From NCBI RefSeq assembly GCF_045679545.1, contig NZ_CP166194.1, forward strand, positions 310,001 to 374,000: 64,000 bases of DNA, written 5' to 3'. This stretch comes from Enterovibrio sp045679545. Its GTDB lineage: Bacteria > Pseudomonadota > Gammaproteobacteria > Enterobacterales > Vibrionaceae. The translations under genes and the position numbers were made by a program. How positions within the stretch are numbered: the first letter of the stretch is position 1; each line of letters begins with the position of its first letter. Under the pieces are notes generated by a model. That model saw only the letters and a program-made list of their open reading frames with translations. It did no database searches and was not told the DNA's origin. Shown here piece after piece: positions 16,681-25,929 of this stretch.

Positions 16681-16770
16681 GTGAAGAAGTTCAAAGTGAA
16701 TTCTGTGAATATCCTGCTTGTCGTTTTTTATATTGCTACCTTGCTTTATCTGTCTCAGTTTATCGGCTAG
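16681..16770 (+). CDS. Putative 29-residue single-span membrane protein
   Basis: A GTG at 16681 follows AAGGAGGAG (16664-16672) with 8-10 bp spacing and opens a 29-codon frame that ends at TAG. The peptide starts with a basic segment (KKFKVNS), continues as one hydrophobic span (VNILLVVFYIATLLYL) and ends SQFIG. A strong terminator lies 18 bp further on, so the unit has a ribosome site, an ORF and a terminator of its own. An in-frame ATG at 16651 would add ten residues but has no Shine-Dalgarno sequence. I do not know a named family for it. Confidence 0.55.
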   Translation: MKKFKVNSVNILLVVFYIATLLYLSQFIG

Positions 16771-16787
16771 TTGGTGAAAAACATTAA

Positions 16788-16813
16788 AAAAACCCGCCAT
16801 TGGCGGGTTTTTT
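16788..16813. terminator. Bidirectional terminator
   Basis: AACCCGCC-AT-TGGCGGGTT-type stem is flanked by A- and T-runs. It serves the small membrane ORF on the plus strand and ytfJ on the minus strand. Confidence 0.85.
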
Positions 16814-16834
16814 CGATTCAAGCAGTGAGTAAGA

Positions 16835-17407
16835 TCACTGCATCAGCTTATTGACTAAATCAATAACTTGCGTCACTTCGGCATCGCTTAGTGCACCCTC
16901 TTTAGCAAAGCGAACCTCGCCTTGAGGGTCAATGACGACGATGGCAGAACTCTCGTCTTTTAGGTGCCATGCTTTTGCCACTGCGCCACTTTCATCCAAT
17001 ACGATAGATGACCAGCTGAACTCTTTTTTGCTGTCTTCTGCCGATGATTTTACAAAACCGCCCGTACCCCAGATGGCGTCATCTTGGTTGATGATAGTGG
17101 TGGTTTGGTACTTATCATTCGGAAAATCAGCCGCTTTGATGGCCTCCACTAGCGGTGCATTCATTTCTTTGGCACTACTGCGTCCTGCAATCGCCTGAAT
17201 GATGCGCACTTTGCCAGTGAGATCGCTGCTGTTCCATGTTTGATAGCCGATTTTATCCCCATTTAATGTCAACTCACCGTATTTTTCGACAGTGGCTGAA
17301 GGGACGGGTTGGCCGTTAGAAATGATATGTGCCGAAGCGAAACCTGAAATGAGAGCGGTTGCTAAGGCCAGAGTTTGAATACAACGCAGAGTTTTAATAC
17401 AACGCAT
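16835..17407 (-). CDS. ytfJ: YtfJ family periplasmic protein
   Basis: This 190-residue protein starts at ATG 17407. Upstream in-frame codons are ignored because a signal peptide begins here and ends at GFASA (about residue 26). The mature part matches YtfJ, a thioredoxin-fold-like periplasmic family: GKVRIIQAIAGRSSAKEMNAPL, TIINQDDAIWGTGGFVKSS and IVVIDPQGEVRFAKEGALS. It lacks a CxxC motif, so it is unlikely to be a thiol oxidoreductase. The function is unknown. Its place next to ytfK and msrA is as in E. coli. Confidence 0.88.
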   Translation of the reverse strand: MRCIKTLRCIQTLALATALISGFASAHIISNGQPVPSATVEKYGELTLNGDKIGYQTWNSSDLTGKVRIIQAIAGRSSAKEMNAPLVEAIKAADFPNDKYQTTTIINQDDAIWGTGGFVKSSAEDSKKEFSWSSIVLDESGAVAKAWHLKDESSAIVVIDPQGEVRFAKEGALSDAEVTQVIDLVNKLMQ

Positions 17408-17912
17408 AGAGGTGATGTCCCCATTTATTAGTGTGTGGTTTACCTTCGTACCCTCCATACATCGAAAATACATCGAACTCAGAGCACCTCATCGATTCTA
17501 ATGTGATGAGCCAAAAATGGATGGAATGATGATCCCATTTAACGCTTCATCGTATATATCAATGACTGAAGTCCTTCATCTTTAGGAGGTTACGGTATTT
17601 GACTATAGCTGATACAGGGTGTCTGCCCGTATCAATAACAGATCCAACCACTCAAAATCGGAAAAATCCTTTGCACTAAAAGGAATCATTTTTGAGGCAA
17701 GGTGTCATATTTTTGCCATTTGATTATTTTTAGCTACGCTTACTCGGTGTGGCAAGAAATAGGGAATCCTTGCCCGTAACAGCTGTCCAATTTTGTACGG
17801 GAACACTCCCTGAACTTTTGGCATTTAGATTGCATCGCAAAAATGTCGGCCATCAGTGAAACTTTTGGCGTGCGATACAGGTCTTTTATATTGGCATGGA
17901 AGGAGTTCATCA
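17408..17912. other. 505-bp ytfJ-ytfK divergent gap
   Basis: I see no gene here. It contains an imperfect hairpin GATACAGGG/CCCGTATC (17611-17633), a GGCAAG/CTTGCC inverted repeat (17751-17774) and the candidate ytfK promoter. The length is unusual for this compact region, so a regulatory leader or small RNA is possible but not demonstrated. Confidence 0.4.
17865..17892 (+). promoter_or_regulatory. Candidate ytfK promoter
   Basis: TTGGCG (17865-17870) and TATATT (17887-17892) are spaced by 16 bp. Transcription would begin near 17899, leaving a short leader that contains the AAGGAG ribosome site. Confidence 0.45.
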
Positions 17913-18122
17913 ATGTTTCGTATTTTTAATCAATACCGTCCGCGTCAGGTTGCTCGCTACGTGAAAGGTTTTTTCCGTGGTCGACTTTATATCGATGGCG
18001 TTGGTGCATTCGAATTTGATGGTGGGAGATTGCTTCCGCCAACGAAAAAAGACAAGCGAGCGCTGACTGTGATGTCCGAAGTGAATAATGAGATCAGGGC
18101 AATGACCGCCGCCGCCGCGTAA
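17913..18122 (+). CDS. ytfK: YtfK/DUF1107 stringent-response modulator
   Basis: This 69-residue protein starts at ATG 17913, 7 bp after AAGGAG. An in-frame start 57 bp upstream has no ribosome site. The sequence follows E. coli YtfK closely: FNQYRPRQVARYVKGFFRGR, LYIDGVGAFEFDGGRLLPP and LTVMSEVNNEIR. In E. coli YtfK binds SpoT and favours (p)ppGpp synthesis during phosphate or fatty-acid starvation. The same role here is inferred. It is monocistronic with a terminator 33 bp after the stop, between ytfJ and msrA as in E. coli. Confidence 0.92.
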   Translation: MFRIFNQYRPRQVARYVKGFFRGRLYIDGVGAFEFDGGRLLPPTKKDKRALTVMSEVNNEIRAMTAAAA

Positions 18123-18155
18123 ACACGTTGCGATCATAGTGATCAACAAACAAAA

Positions 18156-18181
18156 AAACGCCCGTCGATGACGGGCGTTTG
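18156..18181. terminator. Bidirectional terminator between ytfK and msrA
   Basis: ACGCCCGT-CGATG-ACGGGCGT stem is flanked by an A-run and TTT. The two neighbouring genes converge on it. A 12-bp palindrome TTTAGCGCTAAA follows at 18193-18204. Confidence 0.85.
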
Positions 18182-18240
18182 CGTTTCTGCGGTTTAGCGC
18201 TAAATCTGACCCTATTTGTCACTTAAAAAGATCAGCGTGT

Positions 18241-18882
18241 TCATCGCTCCCAAGGGGGCAAGCAGACACCAGTCCCGCCAATGCCACAGTACCCGTTCGG
18301 ATTTTTATGCAGATACTGCTGGTGGTACGTTTCTGCAAAATAATACGCCCCTGCGAGAGCGATTTCCGTTGTAATATCTGCCGGTTTTCCTGCATCAGCC
18401 AATGCTTGTTGATAGGCTGATTTACTGGCAAGTGCCGCTTCTTTTTGTTCGTTATCAAAGTAATAGATCGCTGAGCGGTACTGTGTTCCGACATCATTTC
18501 CTTGGCGCATCCCTTGTGTGGGATCATGACTTTGCCAAAAGTGTGTCAAAATAGCCGCCAGAGAAATCTTATTTGGGTCATACACGACTTGCACAACTTC
18601 GGTATGACCCGTTTGTGCAGTACACACATCTTGATATGTCGGGTTGACAGTAAAACCGCCACTGTAGCCAACTGACGTCGAGACGACGCCATCTAGCTTC
18701 CAAAACAGGCGCTCAGCGCCCCAGAAGCAACCCATGGCGATAAGTATCTGAGACAGATCATCAGGTGCACTTTTACTCAGAGGCGTGCCGTTGACGGCGT
18801 GAGATTCAGCCGGAATAATCTCAGTGGGTCGGTCAGGAAGTGCTTGTTCAGCAGTAACCTTTGTTTGTTTATTGTTGAGCAT
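18241..18882 (-). CDS. msrA: Peptide-methionine (S)-S-oxide reductase
   Basis: This 213-residue protein starts at ATG 18882, preceded by AAGGAG. The catalytic motif GCFWGAER carries the nucleophilic Cys (about residue 52). GYSGGFTVNPTYQDVC, HTEVVQVVYDP and the C-terminal CGIGGTGVCLPP, with two resolving Cys, are all present. It has an N-terminal extension of about 45 residues, as in E. coli MsrA. It repairs oxidised methionine using thioredoxin in the cytoplasm. It is divergent from tamA, 150 bp away. Confidence 0.96.
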   Translation of the reverse strand: MLNNKQTKVTAEQALPDRPTEIIPAESHAVNGTPLSKSAPDDLSQILIAMGCFWGAERLFWKLDGVVSTSVGYSGGFTVNPTYQDVCTAQTGHTEVVQVVYDPNKISLAAILTHFWQSHDPTQGMRQGNDVGTQYRSAIYYFDNEQKEAALASKSAYQQALADAGKPADITTEIALAGAYYFAETYHQQYLHKNPNGYCGIGGTGVCLPPWER

Positions 18883-19031
18883 GCTGCGACTCCTTGTCGT
18901 CTGGATCGTTGTGATTCCATATTTATCGTGGTTTGGTGCACTTTTGCAACAAGACATCTGATCATATGGAGGGTCATACTGTTCAGTAAGAATCAAATTG
19001 GCTCTCAGGGTGAGAGAAAGACGTACGGTTG

Positions 19032-20756
19032 ATGATAAAAAAACGATTAATACCTTGGGTACTAAGTGGATTCGTGTTGATGCCTGGGATGGCTATCGCC
19101 AGCGTGGATTTCGACATCAAAGGGCTAGACGATGCACTCGAGGAAAATGTCAGCATTTACATTGACGCTATCCCTGAAAGTGAACGACGACTGAATTTTC
19201 GCCTTCAAACCCGAGTGGCGGATGAAGTCAAAAAGGCACTTCAAGCTTTGGGTTACTACTCTCCTGTCATTACTTTTAAGGTTGAAGACCAAACGTCAGA
19301 CTCTGATGCCACCATTGTGCTCAACATAGACCCGGGCAAGCCAATCATTATTTCAGAGGTGGATATTCAGCTCGACGGCGATGCCACCAAAGACGAAGCT
19401 TTTGCCGCGCTGTTGGAAACGGCACCCAAAAAAGGCGATATCCTAAATCAGGGTAAATATGATTCGCTCAAATCGGGGATTCAAAGCCTGGCTATCCGCC
19501 GTGGCTATTTCGATGGAGAATACACGCTTACACGTCTAGAGGTCGCCCCTGGTCTTCATGAAGCATTTATTCGCCTCCATTTCAGCAGTGGTATGCGTTT
19601 CCACTTTGGCGATGTTTATTACCACAATAGTCAGATTAACGAAGAGCGACTAAACAGCATGCTGACTTTTGAAGAAGGTCAGCCCTATCTGGTTAGTGAT
19701 TTGGGGGCGTTCAATCAGGCGTTAGCGAATACGGGCTGGTTTTCATCTGTGTTGGTCGAGGCGGGATTAGATGATTTACGCCAAGACAGAGTGCCCATCT
19801 CGGTCAGTCTCGAGCCTGCGCCGCGAAACCAGTTTGAAACGGGTATTGGCTATTCAACGGATGTTGGGCCTCGCGTGAAAATAGGCTGGAAAAAGCCATG
19901 GTTTAATAGCCGAGGGCACAGTCTAAATACGGACTTGTATGTGTCGAGCCCCAAGCAAACTCTTGAGTCGACCTACAAGATCCCACTTGAAGACGTGCAG
20001 CGTGAGTACTATCAGGTTCAAGTGGGTGTTGAGAATCTTGATAACAATGACACCCAAAGTTTAGAGCTGACCTCGTCTATTTCTCGTCATTGGAAATATG
20101 ACACGGGCTGGCAGCGTTCCGTTTATCTGCGTTGGTTGTATTCTGACTATACCCAAGGCAGTGTTTCAGACATATCCAATCTTATTTTGCCGGGCATCAA
20201 CTTTTTACGCGTAAGAAGCCGTGGTGGCGCGATGCCTTATTGGGGTGACAAACAGTCGATCACGTTTGAAATGGCCGATCCTCTCTGGGGTGCTGACATC
20301 AATCTATATCGCGTGATTGGGCAAACAACTTGGATTCGAAGCCTTAACAACAATAACCGATTTATCTTTCGCGCGAATGGTGGCGGTGTGTTTACCGATG
20401 ATTTTGAGCGTGTACCGCCGTCTCTGCGCTTTTTCGCTGGTGGTGATAACAGTATTCGTGGTTACAGCTATGAGTCTATTTCCCCCAAAGATGCCGAAGG
20501 CAAACTTGAGGGTGGTAGCTACTTGGCAACGGGCTCGCTTGAATACAATTATCGCGTTACGGGCAACTGGTGGGCAGCCTTGTTTACCGATGCTGGTGAT
20601 GCGTGGACAGGCAGTGCCCCTGAATGGAAAACCTCAGCCGGTGTTGGTGTGCGTTGGGAATCCCCCGTGGGTCCTATCAGCTTGGATGTCGCCCATGGAT
20701 TCGAAAACAAAGATGATAATTTCATGATCCACTTTAGTTTGGGGCCAGAATTGTGA
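19032..20756 (+). CDS. tamA: Translocation and assembly module subunit TamA (outer-membrane Omp85 protein)
   Basis: This 574-residue protein has a signal peptide (about 1-23, ending AIA). Three POTRA domains (about 25-265; SVDFDIKGLDDALEENVS, KGDILNQGKYDSLKSGIQS) are followed by a 16-strand barrel. The Omp85 lid-lock motif appears as RFFAGGDNSIRGY (about 472-484) and the protein ends in an aromatic-rich terminal strand. TamA in the outer membrane works with TamB to insert autotransporters and to move phospholipids. A TTG one codon earlier is ignored. The stop overlaps the tamB start by 4 bp. Confidence 0.95.
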   Translation: MIKKRLIPWVLSGFVLMPGMAIASVDFDIKGLDDALEENVSIYIDAIPESERRLNFRLQTRVADEVKKALQALGYYSPVITFKVEDQTSDSDATIVLNIDPGKPIIISEVDIQLDGDATKDEAFAALLETAPKKGDILNQGKYDSLKSGIQSLAIRRGYFDGEYTLTRLEVAPGLHEAFIRLHFSSGMRFHFGDVYYHNSQINEERLNSMLTFEEGQPYLVSDLGAFNQALANTGWFSSVLVEAGLDDLRQDRVPISVSLEPAPRNQFETGIGYSTDVGPRVKIGWKKPWFNSRGHSLNTDLYVSSPKQTLESTYKIPLEDVQREYYQVQVGVENLDNNDTQSLELTSSISRHWKYDTGWQRSVYLRWLYSDYTQGSVSDISNLILPGINFLRVRSRGGAMPYWGDKQSITFEMADPLWGADINLYRVIGQTTWIRSLNNNNRFIFRANGGGVFTDDFERVPPSLRFFAGGDNSIRGYSYESISPKDAEGKLEGGSYLATGSLEYNYRVTGNWWAALFTDAGDAWTGSAPEWKTSAGVGVRWESPVGPISLDVAHGFENKDDNFMIHFSLGPEL

Positions 20757-23700
20757 TTCGCTGGCTGAATCGTTTTGTTATTGCCATCGTCTTTTTGTTG
20801 GTACTTGTTGTGCTCGCTGTTGGGGCACTGCTGCTGACGCCTGCAGGGGTGAGAATTGCGGTTTGGGGGGCTCAAGAAGCAGTTCCTGAATTGACGATCG
20901 AGAAAAGCCGAGGTTCGCTGCTCAATGGTTTTACGCTCAACGGTATTTCCTACCAAAGCCCTACATTCTCTTTGACGGGGAAATCGCTGTCGCTCGACAT
21001 CGAAAGCAAGTGCCTATCTGGCCCCGCTTTGTGTATTGACGGTTTAACGGCTGATGGTTTGGTGGTCACCGTCAGCGAAACGGAGCCATCGCCAGAAGAA
21101 CCTTCAGCGCCTCTCGCGCGCATATCGACCCCTATTCCAGTATTCCTCACTGGCGTGTCTTTGAGTGATATCTCCCTTGATATTCTTGGGACTAAGGTTC
21201 ACTGGGACAGCTTGACTGCCGCGGCGCAAATGCAGCGTGATACGCTAACGTTGAAACCGACCAAATGGCAGGGAATTAATCTGGAACTGGCGGCGTCCAG
21301 TGAGAGCGAAGAGACAAAAACGGATACGTCCGCGAACACAGACATTGATGCATCGTCACAAGGCATCGTGTTGCCTGAAGTGACCTTGCCATTAAATGTC
21401 GTGATCGAGCGTTTCGAACTCAAAGATGCCACCTTATTACTGCCAGAAAAACAGGTCATTCATCAATTTTTGTTGGTCGGTAAGGCGGCTGGGAGCGACA
21501 TTACGCTTTCACAAGTGGTGCTGGATGCTGAGCAAGGCAAAGTCTCGTTGAATGGCAATGTTGCCCTTGCAGGGGATTACCCGCTTACGGTAGAAGCGGA
21601 TGCCAGCATTCGCATGCCGCCTTTGGGTGGACACTCACTGAGCCTCGATGCGAAAGGCGATCTGAGTGCGTTGGCATTGGGTGCCCAGCTAAAAGGCACC
21701 TTGCTTGCTAATCTTTCTGGCAAGCTCAATGTCCTTAATCCTAATCTACCGTTCGATTTGCTGTTAAACAGTAAGAATCTGCAGTGGCCGATTGATACAG
21801 CCGCAGAATATCGACTCCGATCTACCTCACTCAATGCTCGTGGCAGCCTGAAGCGCTATAACGCCACATTGAAAACATCCGCCTCGGGCGATGCGATTCC
21901 GGATATGGCACTTTCAACCAAACTGAGTGGCGATTTGTCTGAAATCACCTTGAGTGATTTTAAGCTCATGACGTTAGGCGGTGACATTGCAGGCACAGCG
22001 AATGTTGGCTGGGCGGACAAGGTGAAATGGGAAACGGCGCTCGATTTTAACGACATTCAACCTGGTCTCAAGTGGCCCGAGGCAGAAGGTAAGCTCTCGG
22101 GGCAATTTGAAAATAACGGTGAGCTCACCTCTCAAGGTGGTTGGAAAATCAGTGTTCCCGAGCTGGACATTAAGGGCATTGTGCGCGATCAGGCGTTGAC
22201 CTTGGTGGGCCAGGTAGATGCCTCTGATGTGAAGGGCAAAGGCGATATTAAGGTAGAAACACAAGGTTTATCGCTACGCCATGGTCCGAACCAAGTGGCA
22301 GTCAGTGGACGTATCGACAACACCTTAGCGTTAAACTTGAAGCTGAATTTACCCAAGTTGTCGGCGTCTTTGCCGCAAGCAGGCGGCAGTATTCAAGGCG
22401 ATGTGGCGCTGTCTGGCACCTTGAAAAAGCCAACGGCGTCGATGACGCTAAATGCCAAAACACTGCGCTGGGAACAATTGGTGAAGGTACAAAGCGTCAA
22501 TGTTCGTGGCTCGGTGACACCGCTCCCTATCGTTAGCGGTGGCCTAATTGTTGATGTCACAGGTTTGAAAGCTGAAGGCGTGGATGTGTCTCAGCTATCG
22601 CTTCGTGCCTCAGGGGATGAAAAAGATCAAACCCTGACAGTGTCCTTGAAGGGCAAACCAGTCGGCGCAGATTTGGCGCTGCGTGGTAGTTTGGATCGTA
22701 ACAAAGGCTGGAAAGGCACCTTGTATGAATCCAAACTTAGTACGCCTGTCGGGCCTTGGAAACTAGCGAATGATGTACCGTTAGGCTTTGATTTGAAAAC
22801 CAGTAAGGTTGACGTTGGCGCATTTTGTTTGATGCAGAGTCAAAGCCGTATCTGTTTGGATAAACGAATTTCAGTCTCAGACAGCGGCGCTGCGAAGGTG
22901 TCTATCGTTGATTTTAACCTTGATATTATCCAATCGTTTTTGCCCGTCACGACGACCTTATCAGGGGCGCTTAATGCCAATGCCGATGTGGCGTGGAAAC
23001 CCAATGTACTGCCTACGGTAAAAGCTTCAGTCTCCCTAGGTAAAGGGCAAGTGGTTGAACAGCTCGATCAACCATTTACACTGGGTTGGGACAAGACGTT
23101 GCTGAACGCAACGCTGAAAGATAACAAGCTCAATGCCGATCTTTTGATTGATGTGACCAACAACGGTTCAATTTCTCTCAACGCGCTGATGACCAATTTG
23201 TCGGGCAAAAAGCGTGCTTTGCAAAGCACTTTTGACATTAACGCGATTAATCTCGATCTGCTTACGCCTTTATTCGGTGAAGAGTCAAAATTTGCTGGCA
23301 TGCTAAACGGTAACGTGGTGATTAATGGTGACCTTAATGCACCAACTGCCAATGGCAGCATTAAACTCACGGGATTGGAATTGCAAAGCCAGTCTGCGCC
23401 CGTGGAGGTGCGACAAGGCAATGTGGCCATTGCGTTAACAGGGAAGCAGGGAAGTATCTCAGGTGATATTAAAACGCCGGATGGTGATTTGGTGCTGTCG
23501 GGGGATGCAGATTGGCGTGATCTCAATGCTTGGCTAGCTTCTCTTAATGTTAAAGGGGAAAGACTAAAAGTGGTGGTGCCGCCCATTGTGGCACTGGAAG
23601 TGAGCCCTGACATGACCTTAAAAGCAACGCCTCAGCAAATCGACGTGACGGGTAATGTATCCGTGCCTTGGGGGCGCATTGTCGTTGAGTCTTTACCGCC

Positions 23701-24490
23701 ATCGGCAGTGCAAGTTTCCAGTGATGTGGTGATACTCAATGACCAATTGAAACCTGTCAGCGAAAACGAGAGTTCACCTATTACGGTTAACGCTCAAATT
23801 GCGGTCAATATTGGCAATGATGTGCGGCTTGAAGCCTTCGGCCTTAAAACCAATCTGGTTGGAAAGCTCGATGTGGGTAGCAATAGCAAAGGCCCTAGCG
23901 TCAGCGGAGAGATCAATCTGAAGGAAGGGACTTATCGTTCATTCGGTCAGGATTTGCTCATTAAAAAAGGCCAAATTCTGTTTAATGGCCCGCCTGAGCA
24001 ACCGTATCTTCAGGTTGAAGCTATCCGCAACCCTAATGCAATTAATGATGGCGTGGAAGCCGGTATTCGCGTGACAGGCCCTGCTGATTCACCAGAAGTA
24101 CAGGTGTTCTCTGATCCTGCTATGCCGCAGGCAAATGCCTTGTCTTATTTGACCCGAGGGCAAAACCTTGACAGCGAGTCAGACGGCAACGCAATGACAT
24201 CTATGCTGATTGGTCTAGGGCTTTCACAAAGCGGCAAGCTAGTGGGCCAAATTGGTGAAGCCTTTGGCGTTCAGGACTTGAGCTTAGATACCTCGGGTAG
24301 TGGTGATGACGAAAAAGTAGAAGTGTCAGGCTACATTCTACCGGGTCTTCAGGTGAAGTATGGGGTGGGGATTTTTACCAGTTTGCCAGAGTTTACGGTG
24401 CGCTATCGACTGCTGTCAGATTTGTACGTTGAAGCCGTGTCGGGCGCAGACAATGCGGTCGATCTGCTTTACCAATTCAGTATTAAGTAG
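20753..24490 (+). CDS. tamB: Translocation and assembly module subunit TamB
   Basis: This 1245-residue protein starts at a GTG that overlaps the tamA stop. It has an N-terminal signal anchor (about 8-30, IAIVFLLVLVVLAVGALLL), a very long beta-rich middle typical of the AsmA/TamB bridge family, and the conserved C-terminal DUF490 domain (about 920-1245; GEINLKEGTYRSFGQDL, DPAMPQANALSYLTRGQ). It spans the periplasm from inner membrane to TamA as a hydrophobic groove. E. coli TamB is about the same length. Transcription ends at the terminator 30 bp on. Confidence 0.95.
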   Translation: MIRWLNRFVIAIVFLLVLVVLAVGALLLTPAGVRIAVWGAQEAVPELTIEKSRGSLLNGFTLNGISYQSPTFSLTGKSLSLDIESKCLSGPALCIDGLTADGLVVTVSETEPSPEEPSAPLARISTPIPVFLTGVSLSDISLDILGTKVHWDSLTAAAQMQRDTLTLKPTKWQGINLELAASSESEETKTDTSANTDIDASSQGIVLPEVTLPLNVVIERFELKDATLLLPEKQVIHQFLLVGKAAGSDITLSQVVLDAEQGKVSLNGNVALAGDYPLTVEADASIRMPPLGGHSLSLDAKGDLSALALGAQLKGTLLANLSGKLNVLNPNLPFDLLLNSKNLQWPIDTAAEYRLRSTSLNARGSLKRYNATLKTSASGDAIPDMALSTKLSGDLSEITLSDFKLMTLGGDIAGTANVGWADKVKWETALDFNDIQPGLKWPEAEGKLSGQFENNGELTSQGGWKISVPELDIKGIVRDQALTLVGQVDASDVKGKGDIKVETQGLSLRHGPNQVAVSGRIDNTLALNLKLNLPKLSASLPQAGGSIQGDVALSGTLKKPTASMTLNAKTLRWEQLVKVQSVNVRGSVTPLPIVSGGLIVDVTGLKAEGVDVSQLSLRASGDEKDQTLTVSLKGKPVGADLALRGSLDRNKGWKGTLYESKLSTPVGPWKLANDVPLGFDLKTSKVDVGAFCLMQSQSRICLDKRISVSDSGAAKVSIVDFNLDIIQSFLPVTTTLSGALNANADVAWKPNVLPTVKASVSLGKGQVVEQLDQPFTLGWDKTLLNATLKDNKLNADLLIDVTNNGSISLNALMTNLSGKKRALQSTFDINAINLDLLTPLFGEESKFAGMLNGNVVINGDLNAPTANGSIKLTGLELQSQSAPVEVRQGNVAIALTGKQGSISGDIKTPDGDLVLSGDADWRDLNAWLASLNVKGERLKVVVPPIVALEVSPDMTLKATPQQIDVTGNVSVPWGRIVVESLPPSAVQVSSDVVILNDQLKPVSENESSPITVNAQIAVNIGNDVRLEAFGLKTNLVGKLDVGSNSKGPSVSGEINLKEGTYRSFGQDLLIKKGQILFNGPPEQPYLQVEAIRNPNAINDGVEAGIRVTGPADSPEVQVFSDPAMPQANALSYLTRGQNLDSESDGNAMTSMLIGLGLSQSGKLVGQIGEAFGVQDLSLDTSGSGDDEKVEVSGYILPGLQVKYGVGIFTSLPEFTVRYRLLSDLYVEAVSGADNAVDLLYQFSIK

Positions 24491-24519
24491 GGCAGCAACT
24501 GGGGCAGCATGGTTCAATA

Positions 24520-24550
24520 AACAGCCCGCATGATGCGGGCTGTTTGGTTT
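24520..24550 (+). terminator. Terminator of the tamAB operon
   Basis: AACAGCCCGCA-TGA-TGCGGGCTGTT is a perfect long stem followed by TGGTTT. It lies between convergent tamB and fbp. Confidence 0.85.
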
Positions 24551-24606
24551 CTATAGATTCTTTCACGTATTAAGGCGCAGGGTTATTTCCGCGCTTTTGC
24601 GCTCGC

Positions 24607-25623
24607 TTAATGGGTGTCAGGGTTTTCAGCAATAAATGCTTCCAACTTGTTCACCATATTGGTCGAGCCAACAAAAAATGGCACGCGCTGGTGCAATTCT
24701 GTCGGTTTGATGTCCATGATGCGTTGTTTGCCGTCAGACGCTTTACCACCCGCCTGCTCGATGATGAATGCCATCGGGTTGCATTCGTAAAGAAGGCGCA
24801 ACTTGCCGCTCGGATAGGCTGCGGTGCTTGGGTAAAGGTACAAGCCGCCTTTGAGCATATTACGGTGGAAATCAGACACCAGTGAGCCAATATAGCGTGA
24901 CGTATATGGGCGGCCTTGTTCGGGTTCATTTTCCTGACAGTACTTGATGTACTTCTTCACGCCCTGTGGAAACTTAAAGTAGTTCCCTTCGTTGATGGAA
25001 TAAATCTGGCCATCTTTCGGCACGGTAATGCTTTCATGAGACAAGCAGAAAACGCCGATAGACGGGTCATAAGTGAAACCATGAACGCCATTACCTGTGG
25101 TGTAAACCAGCATGGTGGACGAGCCATAAATGATGTATCCCGCAGCGACTTGTTGATTGCCAGGTTGAAGGAAATCTTCCATGGTCGCAGGCCCGCCTGT
25201 TGGAGAGACACGGCGATAAATGGAGAAAATAGTGCCGACAGAGACGTTAACGTCAATGTTGGATGAGCCATCGAGAGGATCCATTAAGATCACGTATTTG
25301 GCGTTATGCCCTTGTGCGTTGTCGAAGATAACGGCGTCATCTTCTTCTTCACTGGCAACACCGCAGACCTGATCTCGCGCAGCCATGGCTGCTTTGAATT
25401 TTTCATTAGCATAAACGTCCAGCTTTTGTTGTTCTTCTCCCTGCACGTTTTCGCCGCCGATGGCACCCGTGATATCAGCAAGCCCCGCTTTGTTGATTTC
25501 ACGGTTGACGATTTTTGCCGCCAAACGAATGGACGACAAGAGAGAGCTCAGCTCACCGCTCGCATGTGGATACTCATGCTGTTTTTCAATGATGAACTCG
25601 CCAAGTGTACGCATATCTGACAT
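24607..25623 (-). CDS. fbp: Fructose-1,6-bisphosphatase, class I
   Basis: This 338-residue protein is class I FBPase. Metal and phosphate sites are clear: GGENVQGEEQQKLD, ASEEEDDAVIF, MDPLDGSSNIDVNVSVGTIF, SYRYIG-type YTSRYIGSLVSDFHRN and ECNPMAFIIEQAGGKASDG. It removes the 1-phosphate of fructose-1,6-bisphosphate in gluconeogenesis in the cytoplasm. AAGGA eight bases upstream supports the first ATG (25623). The family start MRTLGEF is three codons later. It is divergent from mpl, as in E. coli. Confidence 0.97.
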   Translation of the reverse strand: MSDMRTLGEFIIEKQHEYPHASGELSSLLSSIRLAAKIVNREINKAGLADITGAIGGENVQGEEQQKLDVYANEKFKAAMAARDQVCGVASEEEDDAVIFDNAQGHNAKYVILMDPLDGSSNIDVNVSVGTIFSIYRRVSPTGGPATMEDFLQPGNQQVAAGYIIYGSSTMLVYTTGNGVHGFTYDPSIGVFCLSHESITVPKDGQIYSINEGNYFKFPQGVKKYIKYCQENEPEQGRPYTSRYIGSLVSDFHRNMLKGGLYLYPSTAAYPSGKLRLLYECNPMAFIIEQAGGKASDGKQRIMDIKPTELHQRVPFFVGSTNMVNKLEAFIAENPDTH

Positions 25624-25929
25624 TTCAGATCCTTTTGATGTCTGTAACTAAATTCTTGGGTAAGATGCTTGAAAACAAAGAGGTGTACGCCACAAGCGTT
25701 AGGCGAAAAATGCTCCTTATTTTCTCAAGTTGATTTCAGCGAAAACCAAGCCTCATGTTCTTAGTGGTATGCGTGAACGCATTCCTTGTCATGGTATGGC
25801 GGGATAGAAAATCAACTTGTTACAAAGTTTATAGTGTAGAACTTTTTATTCGTACCGAAGTAATTTGGACGTGTCCGGAACTGTGATCGCCCTGCGATAC
25901 AGAACGGGTAACTAGGCTGGCGGAAGCGT
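25624..25929. other. 306-bp fbp-mpl divergent gap
   Basis: I see no gene. Two 11-base arms, CAAGTTGATTT (25726-25736) and AAATCAACTTG (25809-25819), are perfect inverted copies 72 bp apart. Their meaning is not clear. Promoters for both genes must lie here, but no strong sigma70 pair stands out. Confidence 0.4.

Noticed and set aside
23068..23613. A 181-codon open frame antisense to tamB
   Set aside because: It lies wholly inside tamB, has no ribosome site and its composition is that expected from the complementary strand of a gene.
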